Below are positions 6,244-9,030 of a DNA stretch of 9,030 nucleotides, in pieces. How positions within the stretch are numbered: position 1 is the first letter of the stretch; each line of letters starts with the position of its first letter. The notes under the pieces were generated by a model, which ran no database searches, was not told the DNA's origin, and saw only the letters and a list, made by a program, of their open reading frames with translations. Source of the DNA: Lysobacteraceae bacterium (GTDB taxonomy: Bacteria > Pseudomonadota > Gammaproteobacteria > Xanthomonadales > Wenzhouxiangellaceae); assembly GCA_020201235.1 (NCBI GenBank), contig JAIVHD010000288.1, positions 1-9,030 on the forward strand, given 5' to 3'. The translations under genes and the position numbers were made by a program.

Positions 6244-6783
6244 GTGGTTTCTCGCAGCCTGACCCAATTTAACCTGCTGGAGCGCAGGTTGTGCATCATG
6301 ATCAATCGCAGCTCGCGTCGGCGCGCCGTGACTGGTTTTTTTGCGGTTGTCAGCCGGCTTGGCGATGGCGTGGTCTGGTACTGCCTGATGACCATCCTGG
6401 CACTGAATCAGGGTGAAACCGGCCGCATTGCAGCGACCCAGATGGCGATTTGCGGATTGCTCGGCGTTGCCTTGTACAAATTTTTAAAAACCCGACTGGT
6501 ACGCGAACGTCCGTTTATTGTCAGCACCGATATCCGGGTCGGAATCGCGCCGCTTGATCGCTACAGTTTCCCATCCGGGCATACCCTCCACGCCGTCATG
6601 TTCACAACCATCGCGGTCGCCTGGTTTCCGTTATTGTCGGCCTTGCTGATCCCGTTCGCTTGCCTGATCGCGGTTTCGCGAATTGTGCTCGGCCTGCACT
6701 ATCCCACCGACGTCGCGGTCGGTGCCTTGATCGGCTGGGGCCTGGCCGAAGCCGCGTTACGGTTCTGGCCCCCGGTGTTTTAA
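6244..6783 (+). CDS. PAP2-family membrane phosphatase
   Basis: A type-2 phosphatidic-acid-phosphatase-like protein, expected to remove phosphate from a lipid phosphate at the outer face of the inner membrane. All three catalytic motifs are present: KTRLVRERP (Kx6RP, bases about 6478-6504), FPSGHT (about 6568-6585) and SRIVLGLHYPTD (SRx5Hx3D, about 6676-6711). About five membrane segments can be traced, two before the first motif. I chose the GTG at 6244 (179 aa): AGGAG (6235-6239) is 4 nt upstream, a rather short gap, and a possible promoter overlaps the earlier ATG at 6211, which would give 190 aa; a GTG at 6139 would give 214 aa. The substrate (undecaprenyl pyrophosphate, phosphatidic acid or another) cannot be told. 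The EcsC-like gene follows after 54 nt in the same direction, so the two may share a transcript. Confidence 0.88.
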   Translation: MVSRSLTQFNLLERRLCIMINRSSRRRAVTGFFAVVSRLGDGVVWYCLMTILALNQGETGRIAATQMAICGLLGVALYKFLKTRLVRERPFIVSTDIRVGIAPLDRYSFPSGHTLHAVMFTTIAVAWFPLLSALLIPFACLIAVSRIVLGLHYPTDVAVGALIGWGLAEAALRFWPPVF

Positions 6784-6837
6784 CCCGGCTTACTGACATC
6801 GGCACAAATCTGTGTCAATCCAGCAGGACGATCTTGC

Positions 6838-7453
6838 ATGTCGTTTACACAAAAACAATCGCGTGAACTCGAATCGGCGCGGCATGTTCTTGAGCATCCG
6901 GGCCTGGCGGCACGAATCGGCGATCTGGTCGGCACCCCCATAGAACGCGGCTTCGAACTGCTGCCGCCGAACTGGAACAAGGCGGTCAACGAGGCCACGC
7001 GCAAGTCGGTCGAAAAGGCCTTCGATTTCGCGTTGTCGACGCTCGACCCCGACAGCGCCCGGCCGCCATCGAACCGGTGGCACAAAGTCTCGGCCGGAAC
7101 CAGCGGCGCGTTGGGCGGGGCCTTTGGGCTGGCGGCGCTGGCGGTCGAGCTTCCGATTTCCACCACCATCATGCTGCGCTCGATTGCCGACATTGCGCGT
7201 AGCCAGGGAGAAGACCTGAGCACCCCTGAGGCGCGGCTGCAGTGCATCCAGGTGCTCGCTCTGGGCGGCCCATCGAAAAATGACGATGCGGCTGAGGCTG
7301 GCTATTTTGCAGCGCGCGCGGGTTTAGCCAAAGCAGTCTCGGATGCTGCATCCCACCTGGCCAGCAAGGGCCTTTCTTCAAGCTTTCACGATCCGAAGGC
7401 TCGAACGTATCCACGGGTGCGAAGAGGTCCGACTTCAATACCAAAGACGCTGA
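6838..7453 (+). pseudogene. EcsC-family protein, internal deletion plus frameshift
   Basis: The N-terminal part follows the EcsC family closely: HVLEHPGLAARIGDLVGTPI, then GTSGALGG, then ELPISTTIMLRSIADIARSQ, then VLALGGPSKNDDAAEAGYFA, ending SHLASKGL near base 7374. From there the annotated frame gives an unrelated tail (SSSFHDPKARTYPRVRRG...) and stops at 7464 (208 aa). In the +1 frame, from about 7376 to the TGA at 7451-7453, the DNA encodes LQAFTIRRLERIHGCEEVRL and a few more residues, which is the usual C-terminal end of these proteins. About 50-60 codons that normally lie between the two parts are absent. An internal deletion with frame loss near 7370-7385 explains this. AGGA (6825-6828) is 9 nt before the ATG. 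Family function is poorly defined; Bacillus EcsC belongs to an ABC transporter operon, but no ABC genes are here. A shortened but functional protein cannot be excluded. Confidence 0.82.
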
Positions 7454-7496
7454 TTTGTGGATGACGACGCCAGACTGCCGGGAGCCCAAAACCGAA

Positions 7497-7529
7497 AAAG
7501 CCCGGACGACCAGGGGTCGTCCGGGCTTT
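7497..7529. terminator. Bidirectional intrinsic terminator
   Basis: A perfect 15-bp stem (AAAGCCCGGACGACC at 7497-7511 and its complement at 7515-7529) has a 3-base loop. The plus strand continues GTTT after the stem's TTT, and the minus strand runs CTTTTTCGGTTTT, so it can end transcription in both directions. It sits between the convergent EcsC-like and haloperoxidase-like genes. Confidence 0.93.
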
Positions 7530-7547
7530 GTTTAGCGCAATGCACGA

Positions 7548-9030
7548 TCAGAGATTGATGACCTCGCCATTGACGACCTGGACCAGGGTGCCGTCAAACT
7601 TGGTCAACGAGAAGCCGTCGAACGCTTCATTGTAGGTGCGCGAATAATCCCGCAACAGACCCATCGCCTGTTGTTCGCCCACCAACAAGCCATCGACGCC
7701 GTCGGAACGGTAGTGCACGCCGGCCCAATCACGGCCCAACGCGATGTTGTTGGCCAGCTTGTTGATCTCGCCGCCAATTGTCAACGGTTCACCGGCCCAG
7801 GACTCCAGCGCCGAACCGTCGGCGTTGGCAACGACCGGATCCGGAATTTCAAGCGACTCCTCGAAGAAGGCTTTGAGCACCGTGCAGCAGGCACCGGCGA
7901 TGGTCGCATGACCGGCCGGGTAGGCTGGGTGGGTCGGCGATCCTTCGGGAAAGGCCATCGGCAACAAGTAGGTACCATAGTTGGAAAACACACGCGCCAG
8001 TGCTTCGGAGTCGCCGATTTCGGCCGGAAGCCCATAGTCCTTCTCTCCGGTCAACTGGAAGTGCAAGCGACCACCGTACTGTTCCGGTCGCAAACGACGG
8101 TGCACCAGCCATTTCTGGTACCAGGCGCCGGTCAGCGCCAAGTTGCCGGCTTTGGACACCAGGTCGAGCACGTCGGCCCCACCCAGCGAAACGAATGCAC
8201 CCTGAGTCGCAGAAGTGTTGTATAGATTGTTGACATCGAAGCTATTGGGAACCCCCAACAGAATCAGTGCTGCACTTTGATATGCTTGAAAAGTAAAGTC
8301 GACGTGCACGAACTCACCGAGCGCACGGGCGTCAGAAATATAGCGCGGGTTGCCCTTGACCAGCGGCGGCGGAGCAACGCCACGTTGCACCGCCAGCCAG
8401 TCCGCCGCCGTGGTCATGAAATTATCGCCGGCCGCCGGTGTCGGGTAACGCTGTTCGATGGTCAGGTTTCCGAATGCGATCGGCTTCCAAAGGAACTGGC
8501 TCAAATACGGCCCAGCCAGATCACCCGGCGTTTCGCCGCGAAAAATGGTTGCCGGTGTGACCTGCCCGCTTTCCTTGGGACCGACCGTTTCGGAAAAGAA
8601 GTTAAGGTCGGCCGCAGCGGCGGCGATATCAGCGCTGGTCTCGTATTCGGAAAACGGGATATCTCGCGACAGCGCTTTCCAGTAGACTTCGCCCATTTCA
8701 GCGGCCGTTTCGGCGCTGGCAAACGCCGGTGCCGGGCGCATGAAGGTCAAATGTGAATCGCGTCCGGTGATTTCGAACTTATAGGCGGCCTGTGGGTTGG
8801 CAAGCTTGCGATCGGCGCTTGGATCCAGCGGAATCAATTCGAAGTCGGCGCTTTCGCGCGAGTCCAGCGCGTTCAACAAAGACCCGTAGGCGTCTGGATC
8901 GACTTCGCCCAAGTCGTTGTGCGGCAGCGCCTTGCTGAAGCTGGCGCGGAAATCATCGTACAGGCCCTCGTCGCCATTGGTCTGCTGCGCGCCGACGAAG
9001 TCGCGACGATACGACCGCGCGGCTTCAACC
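7548..9030 (-). CDS. Vanadium-dependent haloperoxidase-like protein, 5' end outside window
   Basis: An open frame runs from the window edge to the stop at 7548 (493 visible codons). A TTG at 8912 is in frame but is not the start: the 39 codons upstream read as family N-terminus (EAARSYRRDFVGAQQTNGDE). Counting that TTG as 1, the vanadate-site residues of algal bromoperoxidases are found at matching spacing: K267 and R275 (KWLVHRRLRP), H328, G334 and H335 (HPAYPAGHAT), and R394 and H400 (GRDWAGVHYRSDG). In the algal enzymes the position here held by A333 is Ser (SGH). H328 corresponds to the second active-site His of bromoperoxidases. The fold is shared with PAP2 phosphatases. Expected role is peroxide-dependent oxidation of bromide or iodide; halide choice and activity are not certain given the Ala. 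Export cannot be judged because the N-terminus is missing. It converges on the EcsC-like gene across a strong terminator. Confidence 0.88.
   Translation of the reverse strand, partial: VEAARSYRRDFVGAQQTNGDEGLYDDFRASFSKALPHNDLGEVDPDAYGSLLNALDSRESADFELIPLDPSADRKLANPQAAYKFEITGRDSHLTFMRPAPAFASAETAAEMGEVYWKALSRDIPFSEYETSADIAAAAADLNFFSETVGPKESGQVTPATIFRGETPGDLAGPYLSQFLWKPIAFGNLTIEQRYPTPAAGDNFMTTAADWLAVQRGVAPPPLVKGNPRYISDARALGEFVHVDFTFQAYQSAALILLGVPNSFDVNNLYNTSATQGAFVSLGGADVLDLVSKAGNLALTGAWYQKWLVHRRLRPEQYGGRLHFQLTGEKDYGLPAEIGDSEALARVFSNYGTYLLPMAFPEGSPTHPAYPAGHATIAGACCTVLKAFFEESLEIPDPVVANADGSALESWAGEPLTIGGEINKLANNIALGRDWAGVHYRSDGVDGLLVGEQQAMGLLRDYSRTYNEAFDGFSLTKFDGTLVQVVNGEVINL

Noticed and set aside
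6803..6816. Short palindrome CACAAATCTGTG-like before the EcsC gene as an operator.
   Set aside because: It is too short and without a recognised regulator to separate from chance.

Overview
The window (about 58% G+C by eye) looks like chromosome of a free-living, probably marine or salt-tolerant gammaproteobacterium. The indications are a betaine/choline-type BCCT transporter beside a universal stress protein, a Gram-negative outer-membrane porin, a XanB2/Hyg5-type chorismatase, an EcsC-family protein and a vanadium-haloperoxidase-like enzyme. The taxon is inferred from gene content only. I found no tRNA or rRNA gene, CRISPR array, integrase or intact transposase.

Region 1 (1-3415, minus strand) reads in transcription order porin, BCCT transporter, universal stress protein. 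It looks like an osmolyte-uptake unit with an outer-membrane pore, an inner-membrane Na+-coupled symporter and a stress/regulatory partner. The porin carries a single-base frameshift. A palindromic repeat (copy A) lies between porin and transporter, and a 10-bp-stem hairpin lies between transporter and stress protein.

Region 2 (3645-4586, plus strand) is a complete chorismatase predicted to make hydroxybenzoate from chorismate. It is followed by about 700 bases without a gene (4587-5304), filled by repeats: a decayed copy and then an intact copy of a MITE-like palindrome, the intact one flanked by CTAG, and next to it copy B of the repeat found in region 1. Copies A and B are direct repeats that bracket the porin and the chorismatase.

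Region 3 (5217-7453, plus strand) starts with a strong match to a sigma-54 promoter ahead of an EAL-domain protein. That protein has lost some of the residues needed for c-di-GMP hydrolysis and is probably a sensor or adaptor. A PAP2-family membrane phosphatase with all three catalytic motifs follows, then an EcsC-family gene damaged by an internal deletion plus frameshift; its true C-terminus is still readable in the +1 frame. A 15-bp perfect-stem bidirectional terminator closes the unit.

Region 4 (7548-9030, minus strand) is a convergent vanadium-dependent haloperoxidase-like gene, cut at its 5' end by the window edge. Its vanadate-binding residues are kept, except that the usual Ser is Ala.

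The most noteworthy points are the two families of non-coding palindromic repeats, the sigma-54/degenerate-EAL pairing, the two broken genes (porin and EcsC), and the Ala-for-Ser haloperoxidase. No wholly new multi-gene system is evident.
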